Made by a program: the position numbers and the translations under genes. The notes under the pieces are model-generated. The model was given only the letters and a program-made list of their open reading frames with translations, did no database searches and was not told the origin of the DNA. From an uncultured Bacilli bacterium (lineage in GTDB: Bacteria; Bacillota_I; Bacilli_A; RF39; UBA660): DNA of 44,545 nt. Shown one piece after another: positions 34,268 to 41,920 of the stretch. Each line of letters begins with the position of its first letter. Positions within the stretch are counted from its first letter, which is position 1. The stretch lies in assembly GCA_948479395.1 (NCBI GenBank), contig CAOLUI010000003.1, forward strand, positions 1 through 44,545, given 5' to 3'.

Positions 34268-34744
34268 TTAAAAGTAATTTTTAACACATTTAATCAAATA
34301 TTTACAACTATCAGTAACCATGTTTGAATTTATTGCTTCTTCACAATTAAAGAAACGATACCCTTTACATTTCTCTGGTTCCATTATTTTAATAGTACCA
34401 TCAACATATTTAACATAATAAATTACAAATATCCAATTAATATCATTTTTGTGACAATGATAAATACCAATAGAATCAGAAAAAACTAAATTAATTTCAT
34501 CTCCCGCTTCTTCCTTTATTTCATGAATTATTGCAGATTTGAAACTTAAATCATCTGAGTCAACTTTTCCACCAATATCTTCATATAGTCCATTTTCGTC
34601 ACGAGATTTTTCTCATCTTTGCTGCAATAATATATCTCCAACAGAATTTTCTATATGAGCAATAACTCCTATTTTTTGATTAGGAAAATTAAAATTCTTT
34701 AAATCTTCATATGTTGCTTCATGATCTAATAGATAGAAATTCAT
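34268..34744 (-). pseudogene. Nudix hydrolase with one in-frame TGA
   Basis: The ATG at 34744 (GTAGGTGA upstream) opens MNFYLLDHEATYEDLKNF and runs to ILLQQR, where codon 44 is TGA (34613-34615); the same frame then continues EKSRDENGLYEDIGGKV to a natural TAA at 34268, 158 residues in all. A Gly (GGA) is usual at that position, so one G-to-T change explains the stop. The Nudix box is also weakened: Asp for the first Glu and His for Arg in HEIKEEAG. The upstream region contains a terminator and a 12-bp inverted repeat. Confidence 0.8.
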
Positions 34745-34785
34745 TAGTATCACCTACTTCTAAATCAAATTATATCATTTTCCAG

Positions 34786-34813
34786 CAAAAAAGTCTCGAT
34801 TATTTCGAGACTT
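34786..34813 (-). terminator. Terminator upstream of the Nudix pseudogene
   Basis: Perfect 9-bp stem AAGTCTCGA/TCGAGACTT followed leftward by TTTTTTGC. A -10 TATAAT (34769-34774) for the Nudix gene follows at once. Confidence 0.8.
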
Positions 34814-34985
34814 AATGAAATTGTAGCCCTATTGTAAACTATCCTGTAACAAGATTTTGAGGCTTCTTCCACCCTAGATTTAATTTTCAAAATTCTGTCT
34901 TGCTAATAAAACTTCATAATGAAAATTAAATCGTGTGAAGTGTGTACTCAAGCGAGATAAAGATAAAACGAACCTATTAGGGGTT
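34814..34985 (-). promoter_or_regulatory. Structured intergenic region upstream of terminator
   Basis: Contains a perfect 12-bp inverted repeat, GAAAATTAAATC/GATTTAATTTTC (34921-34932 and 34877-34888), then CTAGGGTGGAAGAAGCCTC and GGATAGTTTACAATAGGGC before the terminator. AGGGTGG recalls the T-box motif, but the ACC partner is missing. Possibly a decayed leader RNA; no known class recognised. Confidence 0.35.
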
Positions 34986-35020
34986 CGAATAATTTCTTCA
35001 TGGTGCCCGAGAGAGAGAAA
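34972..35020 (-). other. GCACCA-type element (copy F), distal part
   Basis: GGGCACCATGA (core 35001-35006) then hairpin CGAACC/GGTTCG with TTTTATC leftward. The proximal part (GTTGTTGTATTTC next to the stop of the gene at 36576) is on the other side of the insertion sequence. So the IS split one element that once ended the phospholipase-like gene's transcript. Confidence 0.55.
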
Positions 35021-36556
35021 CAATGTCATCAGTTTAAGGAACTACATAAGAAAATGTGTAGTTTTTATTATGGAAAAATGAGATAATAAAGAAAAGAATA
35101 AAAGGAGTAAAATGAGTGGTAAAATTTAATAAAGAAGGCATTGAATTAATAAGAAATAAAATAGAGTCAGAAGAATTAAAAACGATAGGAAGATTAAAGA
35201 AAACAAATTTTACAAGAGAAAGAAAAATGGGATTTAAAAAACTAATGAAATATATTCTAAATAAGAAAGGACTAACTACAAGTATGGAAATTAATAATTT
35301 TTATAATGATATTAACGAAGAAGAAAATATATCTAATCAGTCATTATTAGACCAAAGGTCTTTAAAACATTAAATACAGATTATTTGAGATTATTTTATC
35401 AAGAACACAAAGAAGAAGTAAAATTATATAAAGGTTATTTATTAAAAGCAATAGATGGAAGTGATTTTGAAATTCCAAATACGAAGGAATCAAAAAAAGT
35501 ATATGGAACAGTAGGAACAAAAGTTACAGATAAAGATAACACTATTACAAGAGCAACAGTATCAACCTGTTATGATGCATTAAATAAGTATATCATTGAA
35601 GGGTTTATATCATCATATCGAACAAGTGAAAATAAAAGTGCATTGAAACACTTAGAGCATGATCAAGAAACAACTTCAGATTATAAATCAATCTATATAA
35701 TGGATAGAGGTTATATCTCAATAGAGTTTATGCTTTCATGTATAAAAAATAATAGCAAATTCTTAATCCGATTAGATAGTAAAGCATACGAAAAAGAAAG
35801 AAGTAAAATAGAAACAAAAGATGAATACATCAATTTAGAATATACAAATAATAGATTAAAAAGAAGACATTATCAGAGCGAGGAAATAAGACTATATGCC
35901 AAAGAGATAAAATCATCAAAACTACGAATTGTAACATATGAATTAAATACAGGAGAAGTAGAACAGTTAATAACAAATTTAGAAATGAATGAATTTACAT
36001 ACGGTGATATAGTAGAATTATATGGAAAAAGATGGGGGATTGAAACATTATATTATAGTTTAAAATGGAAGTTAAAAACAGAAAAATTTACTAGTAGTTT
36101 CAAGACAATAATAGAGCAAGATTTTTTTTCTAGTGTACTCGTTTTTAATATGATTTCATCTATGATAAAAGAAGCAGAAGAAAAAATAGAACAACGAAAA
36201 TATAAGCATGAAATGACTATAAATGAAAATATGGCAATAGGATTATTTAAAAATGAAATGATAAAAATAATGTTAGAAAAAGATGAAAATAAAAGATTAA
36301 AATTATACGATAATTTAATAAAAAAAATGTCTAAATATAAAATACCAATAAGAAAAGACAGGAAATATAAAGTACATTTTAGTCCTTATAATAAGAATTG
36401 TTACAATAAATTAAGTAGTATTTAATTTTAATATTAAGTTGTTAAACATCAATTATGGTTGATGAATTTTGGTGTGTGATAAATGATGAAAACTATAAAA
36501 AGTCCATAATAAAAACTACACATTTTCTTATGTAGTTCCTTAAACTGATGACATTG
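35021..36556 (+). mobile_element. IS4-family insertion sequence, 1536 bp
   Basis: Perfect 54-bp terminal inverted repeats at 35021-35074 and 36503-36556, beginning CAATGTCATCAGTTTAAGGA. Flanked by a 9-bp direct repeat AGAGAGAAA (35012-35020 and 36557-36565), the target-site duplication. It carries one transposase reading in two frames. Identical ends and a clean duplication indicate recent insertion. Confidence 0.95.
35116..36425 (+). pseudogene. IS4-type DDE transposase, one frameshift
   Basis: First frame 35116-35373 (GTG start after AAAGGAG, 85 residues) ends QSLLDQRSLKH; the second runs to 36425 (346 residues), with its frame open from about 35350 as VFKTLNTDYLRLFYQEH. The catalytic core is in the second part: IDGSDFEIPNT (first Asp), MDRGYIS (second Asp) and the YREK signature with YGKRWGIETLYYSLKWKL, supplying the Glu. 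One shift near 35350 would give about 436 residues, normal for the family. It may be inactivated, or use programmed frameshifting as a few IS4 members do. Perfect end repeats suggest the break is recent. Confidence 0.85.
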
Positions 36557-36575
36557 AGAGAGAAATACAACAACT

Positions 36576-37133
36576 TTACGGTTTTACATTACTTCTAGTT
36601 TTTTGAATTTTCTTGATATACTTTTCTATATCAATAGAACTTACACGATTAATAAAAGTATCAATCAAATCTTTTGACAAAATACATTCTTTATAAGAAA
36701 CCCCTGAATAGTATTCACTTGGATAATCTATATAATCATCTTTTGTGATATTATATTTTTCTGATAAATAAAGATTTAAATGAATATAAGCAAAATACAA
36801 ATCTTTACAAAATTGTTCATAACTATTCTCTAATAAATATTCTGTATCAAAACATTCTTCAAAAAATAAGTAATCCGTAATTAAATGTAAAAACCAACCT
36901 AACTCAAAATCATTTAAATATTTATGATTTTTTAAAAATGAATATAAGCTGACTTTCCCACGTACATGACTAATATTATCATTACCACGATTTAAATTAG
37001 TATAATGTGATTCATCATTGTTATCTGCTGCATCTGGATATAATGTACCTGAAATTACATCTCTATAATTTAAAGTTGGATGTTTTTCCAAATATTTTTT
37101 AGCAATTGCTAAATGAATAGTTGCACAGGCCAT
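36576..37133 (-). CDS. Zinc-dependent phospholipase C-like protein
   Basis: 185 residues. HLAIAKKYL, GTLYPDAADNNDESHYT, FELGWFLHLITDYLFFEECF supply spaced His/Asp residues, as in the all-helical phospholipase C/S1-P1 nuclease fold that binds three zinc ions. No secretion signal, so intracellular; the substrate is unknown. ATG after AGGAGGG. Its upstream region carries the 41-bp block also found before the Nudix gene at 15695. The stop codon sits directly on the GTTGTTG start of element F, which is interrupted by the IS 20 bp later; its original terminator is now 1.5 kb away. Confidence 0.7.
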   Translation of the reverse strand: MACATIHLAIAKKYLEKHPTLNYRDVISGTLYPDAADNNDESHYTNLNRGNDNISHVRGKVSLYSFLKNHKYLNDFELGWFLHLITDYLFFEECFDTEYLLENSYEQFCKDLYFAYIHLNLYLSEKYNITKDDYIDYPSEYYSGVSYKECILSKDLIDTFINRVSSIDIEKYIKKIQKTRSNVKP

Positions 37134-37156
37134 ATTTCCCTCCTATTCAGCAAATT

Positions 37157-37197
37157 GATATTGTCAATTTGCAAGTGTGTTTACTAAATGACAAAAT
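37157..37197 (-). repeat. Shared 41-bp upstream block (copy 2)
   Basis: Core AAGTGTGTTTACTAAA within TTGTCAAT...GACAAAAT; nearly identical to 16257-16300. 24 bp before the phospholipase-like start. Confidence 0.65.
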
Positions 37198-37210
37198 ATA
37201 TTGAAACACA

Positions 37211-37239
37211 TTGTATTATAATAAGTATTTTAGTATAAT
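37211..37239 (+). promoter_or_regulatory. Toxin promoter, module 2
   Basis: -35 TTGTAT (37211-37216), 17-bp spacer, -10 TATAAT (37234-37239). Confidence 0.75.
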
Positions 37240-37261
37240 TTGTCTAGGGAATATATTAGCA

Positions 37262-37275
37262 GTTGAGTGCTTGCC
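37262..37275 (+). promoter_or_regulatory. 5' arm of long-range mRNA pairing, module 2
   Basis: GTTGAGTGCTTGCC pairs over 14 bases with GGCGAGTACTCAAC (37452-37465), using two G-U pairs. Module 1 has a different pair of arms that also match each other. Confidence 0.7.
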
Positions 37276-37303
37276 AACTTTCGTAAGAAAGGAGGCTGAT
37301 GAT

Positions 37304-37387
37304 ATGCATAAGAAAGATTTCTTAATCTTATCTCTTATTCTAATTATCTTCTTACTGATAGCCTTACTTTTTACTCTAGTAAAGTAG
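37304..37387 (+). CDS. Hydrophobic small peptide, probable type I toxin (module 2)
   Basis: 27 residues: MHKKDFLILS, an Ile/Leu/Phe membrane helix, ending FTLVK. AAAGGAGG lies eight bases upstream of the ATG. Shares the xKKDFL start, length and hydrophobic plan with the peptide at 8705-8788, and the two loci also share promoter, leader arm, 3' UTR folds and antisense promoter. Located between the phospholipase-like gene and the tRNA-Phe terminator, on the strand opposite to both. The toxin role is inferred from gene architecture. Confidence 0.72.
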   Translation: MHKKDFLILSLILIIFLLIALLFTLVK

Positions 37388-37397
37388 TAATCTATAA

Positions 37398-37514
37398 TAA
37401 GAGAAAAGCACTCAATTTACTTTCAGTAGATTAAGTGCTAACCAATTTATTGGCGAGTACTCAACATTGAGGTGTTAAGTATTCCCTTTTTTATTTTATG
37501 CAAGTTCCCTTGAC
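37398..37514 (-). ncRNA. Candidate antisense antitoxin RNA, module 2
   Basis: Predicted to start below the -10 at 37521-37526 and end at the hairpin AGCACTTAAT/ATTGAGTGCT (+ strand 37408-37439) followed by TTTTCTCTT. Complementary to the toxin 3' UTR across its length. Confidence 0.6.
37457..37499 (+). terminator. Toxin mRNA terminator, module 2
   Basis: GTACTCAACA/TGTTAAGTAT stem (one mismatch) followed by CCCTTTTTTATTTT. Confidence 0.6.
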
Positions 37515-37520
37515 ATATTC

Positions 37521-37557
37521 ATAATAACATAAAAACGACTTTTTGACAAGTCGTTTT
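37521..37557 (-). promoter_or_regulatory. Antisense promoter overlapping the tRNA-operon terminator, module 2
   Basis: Leftward -35 TTGTCA (37544-37549), 17 bp, -10 TATTAT (37521-37526). The -35 lies within the perfect 10-bp hairpin AAAACGACTT/AAGTCGTTTT (37532-37557), which should terminate the tRNA operon. Confidence 0.75.
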
Positions 37558-37592
37558 CTTAATACTCAAAAAGTTCGAGTTTGATATCAATC

Positions 37593-37668
<76 letters not shown>

Positions 37669-37676
37669 AAAAAAAA

Positions 37677-37753
37677 TGGCGGTCCCGAAGGGATTTGAAC
37701 CCTCGATCTTCTGCGTGACAGGCAGACGTGATAGACCGCTACACTACGGGACC
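37677..37753 (-). tRNA. tRNA-Asp(GTC)
   Basis: 77 nt, acceptor GGTCCCG/CGGGACC, discriminator G, anticodon loop CTGTCAC, CCA encoded. Confidence 0.95.
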
Positions 37754-37756
37754 ATT

Positions 37757-37833
<77 letters not shown>

Positions 37834-37849
37834 ATAAATAAAAAATTAA

Positions 37850-37942
37850 TGGCGGAGGAAAAGGGATTCGAACCCTTGCGCCGCTCACGCGACCTCCTGG
37901 TTTTCAAGACCAGTCCCTTCAACCAGACTTGGGTATTCCTCC
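37850..37942 (-). tRNA. tRNA-Ser(TGA)
   Basis: 93-nt class II tRNA, acceptor GGAGGAA/TTCCTCC, anticodon loop CTTGAAA, long variable arm, CCA encoded. Confidence 0.95.
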
Positions 37943-37954
37943 AGCGACAAATAG

Positions 37955-37984
37955 ATTATATCATAGCATTTTTTTAGATGTCAA
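37955..37984 (-). promoter_or_regulatory. Promoter of the Ser-fMet-Asp-Phe tRNA operon
   Basis: Leftward -35 TTGACA (37979-37984), 18-bp spacer, -10 TATAAT (37955-37960), 13 bp before tRNA-Ser. Confidence 0.8.
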
Positions 37985-38013
37985 CTATTAAAAAATAATT
38001 TTTTAAAAAGGAC

Positions 38014-38042
38014 TTGATTATTTTAAAATTTAATATTATAAT
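38014..38042 (+). promoter_or_regulatory. Promoter of tRNA-Leu(TAA)
   Basis: -35 TTGATT (38014-38019), 17-bp spacer, -10 TATAAT (38037-38042). Divergent from the tRNA-Ser promoter, about 30 bp between -35 boxes. Confidence 0.75.
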
Positions 38043-38073
38043 CAAAGAGTCTTATTAATTAAGACAGTGCCAT

Positions 38074-38162
38074 GCCCAAGTGGCGGAATAGGTAGACGCA
38101 CAGGACTTAAAATCCTGCGGGTGTTAAAGCCCGTGCCGGTTCAAGTCCGGCCTTGGGCACCA
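38074..38162 (+). tRNA. tRNA-Leu(TAA)
   Basis: 89-nt class II tRNA, acceptor GCCCAAG/CTTGGGC, anticodon loop CTTAAAA, long variable arm, CCA encoded. Confidence 0.96.
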
Positions 38163-38173
38163 TATTTGATACC

Positions 38174-38206
38174 AAACTCGGAATATTTAAGTTTCGAGTT
38201 TTAATA
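38174..38206 (+). terminator. Terminator of tRNA-Leu(TAA)
   Basis: AAACTCG/CGAGTTT stem with TTAAT tail; the same stem family as after the leftward tRNA operons. Confidence 0.75.
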
Positions 38207-38262
38207 TGCTTTAAAAAATGTTATGATATTAGGAAAATTTAAGAAATTTAGGAGTTATTTAA

Positions 38263-38906
38263 ATGAAATGTAAATGGATTATTATCACTGGCTTAGATGG
38301 TTCTGGAAAAACAACACTACAAGATGATTTAATAAATTATCTTAAAAAGCAAAATAAAACGGTAAAAAGATATCATTCTCCTTATGATGATTATTTAAAA
38401 AGTTTATTAGATTTATCAGGCAATGGTTTGCCTTTAAAAGATAGTTATACTGATTTTTTAATTTTTGCTCTTGATCATCGTTTACAAAATTATCGTATTA
38501 AAGAAGCAAAAGAGCAATATGATTATATCATTTCGCAAAGAGGACCAGTTGATTCATTTGTACACGCTTCCGTATGGGGTTTTAGTTATGAAGAGACGTA
38601 CTCAATATTAAGAATGAATGAATTAGAGACATGTGAAATTTTAATTCATTTAAACGCTAATCCTGAAATTGCTTATGAAAGAATTAAAAATGATAAAAAT
38701 GCAGACAAATATGAATATTTAGAGTATATAGTAGAACAAAGTAAAGAAACAAAGAAAGTTTTTTTAGAAATACAAAAAGAAAATAAATATTTAGCACAAT
38801 ATTCTAAATCAATTAATATATATATATAGATACGACAAATTTAACAACTGATGAAACTTTTAAAGTAGTATTAGAAGAGCTAAATAAATATCAAATTTTC
38901 AATTAA
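38263..38906 (+). pseudogene. Thymidylate/deoxynucleoside kinase-like P-loop protein, C-terminus frameshifted
   Basis: Walker A GLDGSGKTT at residues 10-18; a HSPYDDY stretch; QRGPVDSF resembles the DRYVxSS/DRxxxDS motif of thymidylate kinases, and a charged region around KNDKNADKYEY may be the lid. So a cytoplasmic (deoxy)nucleotide kinase is likely. The first frame stops at 38829 (188 residues) inside a TATATATATA tract. One base less would continue as IDTTNLTTDETFKVVLEEL to the TAA at 38906, giving about 213 residues with a normal C-terminal helix. The main body is intact, so the short form may still work. Confidence 0.75.
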
Positions 38907-38907
38907 G

Positions 38908-39255
38908 TTAATTATCTATTTCCATTAGCTTTTCTCTAATCCATATTGGTAATTGTTTTTGTAATGCTTTAAAACCATCTACAGTATCTTTTATTTTTCC
39001 ATAACGGGGAATTAACTTATAGTTAATATTTTTTATTGATAATCTTAAGTGTTTATTTTCATGGTTAATTTCAATGATTTCACATAAAATATTTTCCCCA
39101 ACACAAACATAATCGTTTATATTTTTCACGTAATAACTAGAAATTTCAGAAATATGAATTAAACCTAGATAATTATAATCTGTATTAACAAATATACCAT
39201 AATTAGCTATCCCATTTACTTTAACTTCTATAATATCTCCTACTTCATAATTCAT
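38908..39255 (-). CDS. S1-domain RNA-binding protein
   Basis: 115 residues. One S1 OB-fold in the N-terminal two-thirds: EVGDIIEVKVNGIANYGIFV, LGLIHISEIS and the closing NKHLRLSIKN strand. The C-terminal tail (DTVDGFKALQKQLPIWIREK) is the short helix seen in YugI/GSP13-type proteins. Probably ribosome- or RNA-associated. ATG at 39255 with AGGA ten bases upstream; a GTG three codons earlier is in frame. Convergent with the kinase gene, whose full-length stop is 2 bp away. Confidence 0.85.
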   Translation of the reverse strand: MNYEVGDIIEVKVNGIANYGIFVNTDYNYLGLIHISEISSYYVKNINDYVCVGENILCEIIEINHENKHLRLSIKNINYKLIPRYGKIKDTVDGFKALQKQLPIWIREKLMEIDN

Positions 39256-39340
39256 AAATTGCACTTCCTAACTGTGGATTTATTATAACACTTATTTAAT
39301 TTTAGGAGCAATATGTTATAATGTTTTAAGGTGATAACAA

Positions 39341-39565
39341 GTGGAAGAAAAAATTAAAGAATTAATTGAGGAAATACGACCATATTTAAACATGGATGGT
39401 GGCGATATTAAATTTATAAAATATGAGGATAAATATGTTTACGTCAAACTTATTGGTCACTGTGCAAATTGTGGAGCTCAAGACTTTACTTTAAAAAACT
39501 TAATACTTAATATGCTTAAAAGTGAAATTGAGGAAATTGAAGGAATAATAAATGTCGAATTATGA
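39341..39565 (+). CDS. NifU-like (Nfu) iron-sulfur scaffold domain protein
   Basis: 74 residues, consisting of a single Nfu domain: IRPYLNMDGGDIKF and the CANC cluster-binding pair (Cys41, Cys44), as in small Firmicutes Nfu (YutI-type) proteins that carry 4Fe-4S clusters to targets. GTG start, six bases after AAGGTGA. A TATAAT -10 lies at 39317-39322. Its 3' end overlaps the convergent gene by 6 bp. It lies in a segment that also holds yutD and a YutH-like gene, a neighbourhood seen in Bacilli. Confidence 0.88.
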   Translation: MEEKIKELIEEIRPYLNMDGGDIKFIKYEDKYVYVKLIGHCANCGAQDFTLKNLILNMLKSEIEEIEGIINVEL

Positions 39566-40498
39566 TTTTTGAGAGCTTATTAACCAGTCAATTGGTTCAA
39601 TAGGAGCATATTTGGATATAACTAAAAATATTTTTTTTAAAAATTGTTCATAAGAAGAGGATTTATTAATTATTTTTAATAGTTCTTCTTCTTTTATTTT
39701 ATCTTCCATTACTTTTTCATAAATATCAAAATAATAAGATGGATATAAAAGACGAGCATATAAGAGTTGATAACCATATATACTTAGAGATTTTCTTTTT
39801 AAATAGGTATTAATTTCTAACCATAAGTTTTCATCAGAATTAAAAAATAAAGATTTAAAATAGGAAGCAATATCACGAACTTCAATATCAATAATATAAT
39901 TTAAAGGATTAAAATAGTTTAACAAAATATTAGGAAAAGCAATTCTTTTTCTTTGAAGGGTTATTTTTTCATAAATACTAATTTGATGTTTTTTTAGAGT
40001 ATTATTAACATAAGAAATAGCATTCTCCGCTAAACCGACATAATAACTAAAACTATTTACAATTAATGGCTTATTTTTTCCTAGCTCAGCAACTTGATAT
40101 TCAAAATAATCAATTTTAGAACTCCATAATTGAGCCCATCTATTACGATATAAAAGACTTTTTTTATTGTTTATAACTAGTTGATGAGAATAATTTAACA
40201 TATCTAAAATATCATATTCTTGTGATAGATTTAAAGGGGTTTCAAAAAGGATATATTTCTTATTTAAATGTTCTGTAAGATACTGGTTATTTTTATTTAA
40301 AATAAACCTAAAAGTGGGTATATCTTTTCTTAATAGTTCATCATTCATGGATATTAAATCTTCTAATTCATCATCACTGCGTATATAAGGCATGAAATAG
40401 TATTTCCGATCACCAAAAAGAAAAGAACAATAATTATTATTTTCTAATATATTAATTTTTTCATTTATATTATAATTTTCTCTAAGAGCATTTTTCAT
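39560..40498 (-). CDS. Kinase-fold spore-coat-like protein (YutH/CotS type)
   Basis: 312 residues. Weak resemblance to aminoglycoside-phosphotransferase-fold coat proteins: an N-terminal lobe with RKYYFMPYI and ILFETPLNL hinge-like strands and a C-lobe with YIIDIEVRDIASYFKSLFF, YGYQLLYARLLYPSYYFDIY. Catalytic HxD and DxD motifs are not clear, so it may be a pseudokinase. The start at 40498 (ATG) is preceded by only a weak SD; a GTG at 40507 is possible. Placed next to yutD and the nfu gene, which supports the YutH-like guess. Alternative: an unrelated lineage-specific protein. Confidence 0.5.
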   Translation of the reverse strand: MKNALRENYNINEKINILENNNYCSFLFGDRKYYFMPYIRSDDELEDLISMNDELLRKDIPTFRFILNKNNQYLTEHLNKKYILFETPLNLSQEYDILDMLNYSHQLVINNKKSLLYRNRWAQLWSSKIDYFEYQVAELGKNKPLIVNSFSYYVGLAENAISYVNNTLKKHQISIYEKITLQRKRIAFPNILLNYFNPLNYIIDIEVRDIASYFKSLFFNSDENLWLEINTYLKRKSLSIYGYQLLYARLLYPSYYFDIYEKVMEDKIKEEELLKIINKSSSYEQFLKKIFLVISKYAPIEPIDWLISSQKS

Positions 40499-40542
40499 TT
40501 TAATCACTAATAAATTGTATTAAAAAAGCCTAAGCAATATGC

Positions 40543-41862
40543 TTAAGCTGCTCTAGATAACATTTCATTCCCTAATCCATTTGGATTTTGGTTAAGCGAT
40601 TCGGTTAAAGGAGTCATAGATTGAGTTTTTTCAAAAGTTTGTCTAGATAGTTCATTTAATCCTTTAGCTTCGGCTAAATAACCCTGGGCTTCTTTTTCCT
40701 TTTCTTCAATTTTTTTAACGTATTCATCACTTAATTCTTTTATTTTATTAATATAGTCATTTGTTAGATCTACCATATCTTGTTTTATATTAGCCATTTT
40801 GGTTAAATAAGAATTGGTGACAATTGATTCTTCGGAAGAGTTGTTATTTCTAGGAGTAACATCTTCTGGTGAATTTATAGCGCCTAAAATAGGAATTTCA
40901 TTAATACTTTCATTATTTTCTGGTACTATATTAGCCGTTTCATTTATTATTGGATTATTATCTGGAATATTAACTTCTGGACTAGGTGTTTCTAATATTG
41001 GTTCAACACTTGGTATTTCCCCTACAACTGGTGTTTCTTCCACTACTGGTATATCTAATGAAGTATCATTTACTACTGGATTACTATCTGGATTATTAAC
41101 TTCCAGACTAGGCGTTTCTACTATTGGTTCAACACTTGGTATTTCCCCTACAATTGGAGTTTCTTCCACTACTGGTATATCTAATGGGGTCTCATTTATT
41201 ACTGGATTATTATCTGGAATATTAACTTCTGGACTAGGCGTTTCTACTATTGGTTCAACACTTGGTATTTCCCCTACAACCGGAGTTTCTTCCACTGCTG
41301 GTATATCTAACGGAGCTTCATTTATTACTGGGTTATTATCTGGAATACTTACTCCTTCGCTTGGTGTTTCAACTATTGGTTCAACGCTTACACTTGGTAT
41401 CTCTCCTACAATTGGTGTTTCTGTTGGTGCTTCTAATGGATTTTCTGAACTTGTTAGAATTTCATTTGATGAAAGAATTTCTTCATTTTTAGTAGCGGCT
41501 AAATTTTTAAAGTTTTCAAAACTAGCTATAACTTTATCTAAATTAGCATCACGAAGAGATAATGGATGATATGGATCCAAAGTAACAGAAACTTCTTCTG
41601 GTACCAAACGATATTCTTCATTAGTTATACGATCATGTAAGATATCTACTAAATAGCTTTTGACTTCATCCCATTTATTTTGATCGACAATATTTTGATA
41701 CATTCCATCCACTAGATAACTAACTCCTGTTACTTTAAGACCATTATCTACTTTATTAGTTTCAAATACCATTACATCGATACCATTTTTTTCAAAATGA
41801 GTTAAGACATTAACACTTTCTGTTCTTCCATCTGGAAACTTCATTATAGTTGTACTTGCCAT
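40543..41862 (-). CDS. Pro/Glu/Val-rich tandem-repeat protein, possible spore surface protein
   Basis: 439 residues. Residues 1-120 form a compact N-terminal domain (MASTTIMKFPDGRTESVNVL...). Residues 149-318 are four tandem repeats of 42 residues (the first 44), each with VGEIPSVEPI, ETPS, IPDNNPVINE and LDIPVVEE. Residues about 345-410 are a coiled coil (KQDMVDLTNDYINKIKELSD). No signal peptide or anchor. Its place beside yutD, yunB and a coat-kinase-like gene suggests a spore coat or morphogenetic role; this is inference. The repeats read as an elongated Pro-rich spacer. Confidence 0.6.
   Translation of the reverse strand: MASTTIMKFPDGRTESVNVLTHFEKNGIDVMVFETNKVDNGLKVTGVSYLVDGMYQNIVDQNKWDEVKSYLVDILHDRITNEEYRLVPEEVSVTLDPYHPLSLRDANLDKVIASFENFKNLAATKNEEILSSNEILTSSENPLEAPTETPIVGEIPSVSVEPIVETPSEGVSIPDNNPVINEAPLDIPAVEETPVVGEIPSVEPIVETPSPEVNIPDNNPVINETPLDIPVVEETPIVGEIPSVEPIVETPSLEVNNPDSNPVVNDTSLDIPVVEETPVVGEIPSVEPILETPSPEVNIPDNNPIINETANIVPENNESINEIPILGAINSPEDVTPRNNNSSEESIVTNSYLTKMANIKQDMVDLTNDYINKIKELSDEYVKKIEEKEKEAQGYLAEAKGLNELSRQTFEKTQSMTPLTESLNQNPNGLGNEMLSRAA
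40909..41418 (-). repeat. Tandem repeat array, 126-bp unit, four copies
   Basis: DNA counterpart of the 42-residue repeats. Units differ by scattered substitutions; the first has two extra codons. Copy number may vary between strains. Confidence 0.85.
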
Positions 41863-41920
41863 AAGACATCCCTCGCTATTCTGTTTTAATTATAGCATAA
41901 AAAAAAGTTATTTCAAGAGT

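Noticed and set aside
34613..34615. TGA read as tryptophan (Mycoplasma-type code)
   Set aside because: scpB and spoVAD end in TGA, Trp is encoded by TGG throughout, and Gly rather than Trp fits this Nudix position.
34857..34985. T-box riboswitch upstream of the Nudix pseudogene
   Set aside because: AGGGTGG is present but the following ACC of the T-box is not, and the downstream gene is not an aminoacylation or amino-acid gene.
40814..41569. 251-codon rightward open frame
   Set aside because: It is the antisense shadow of the tandem-repeat protein gene; its Gly/Thr/Ser repeats mirror the coding repeats and it has no SD.
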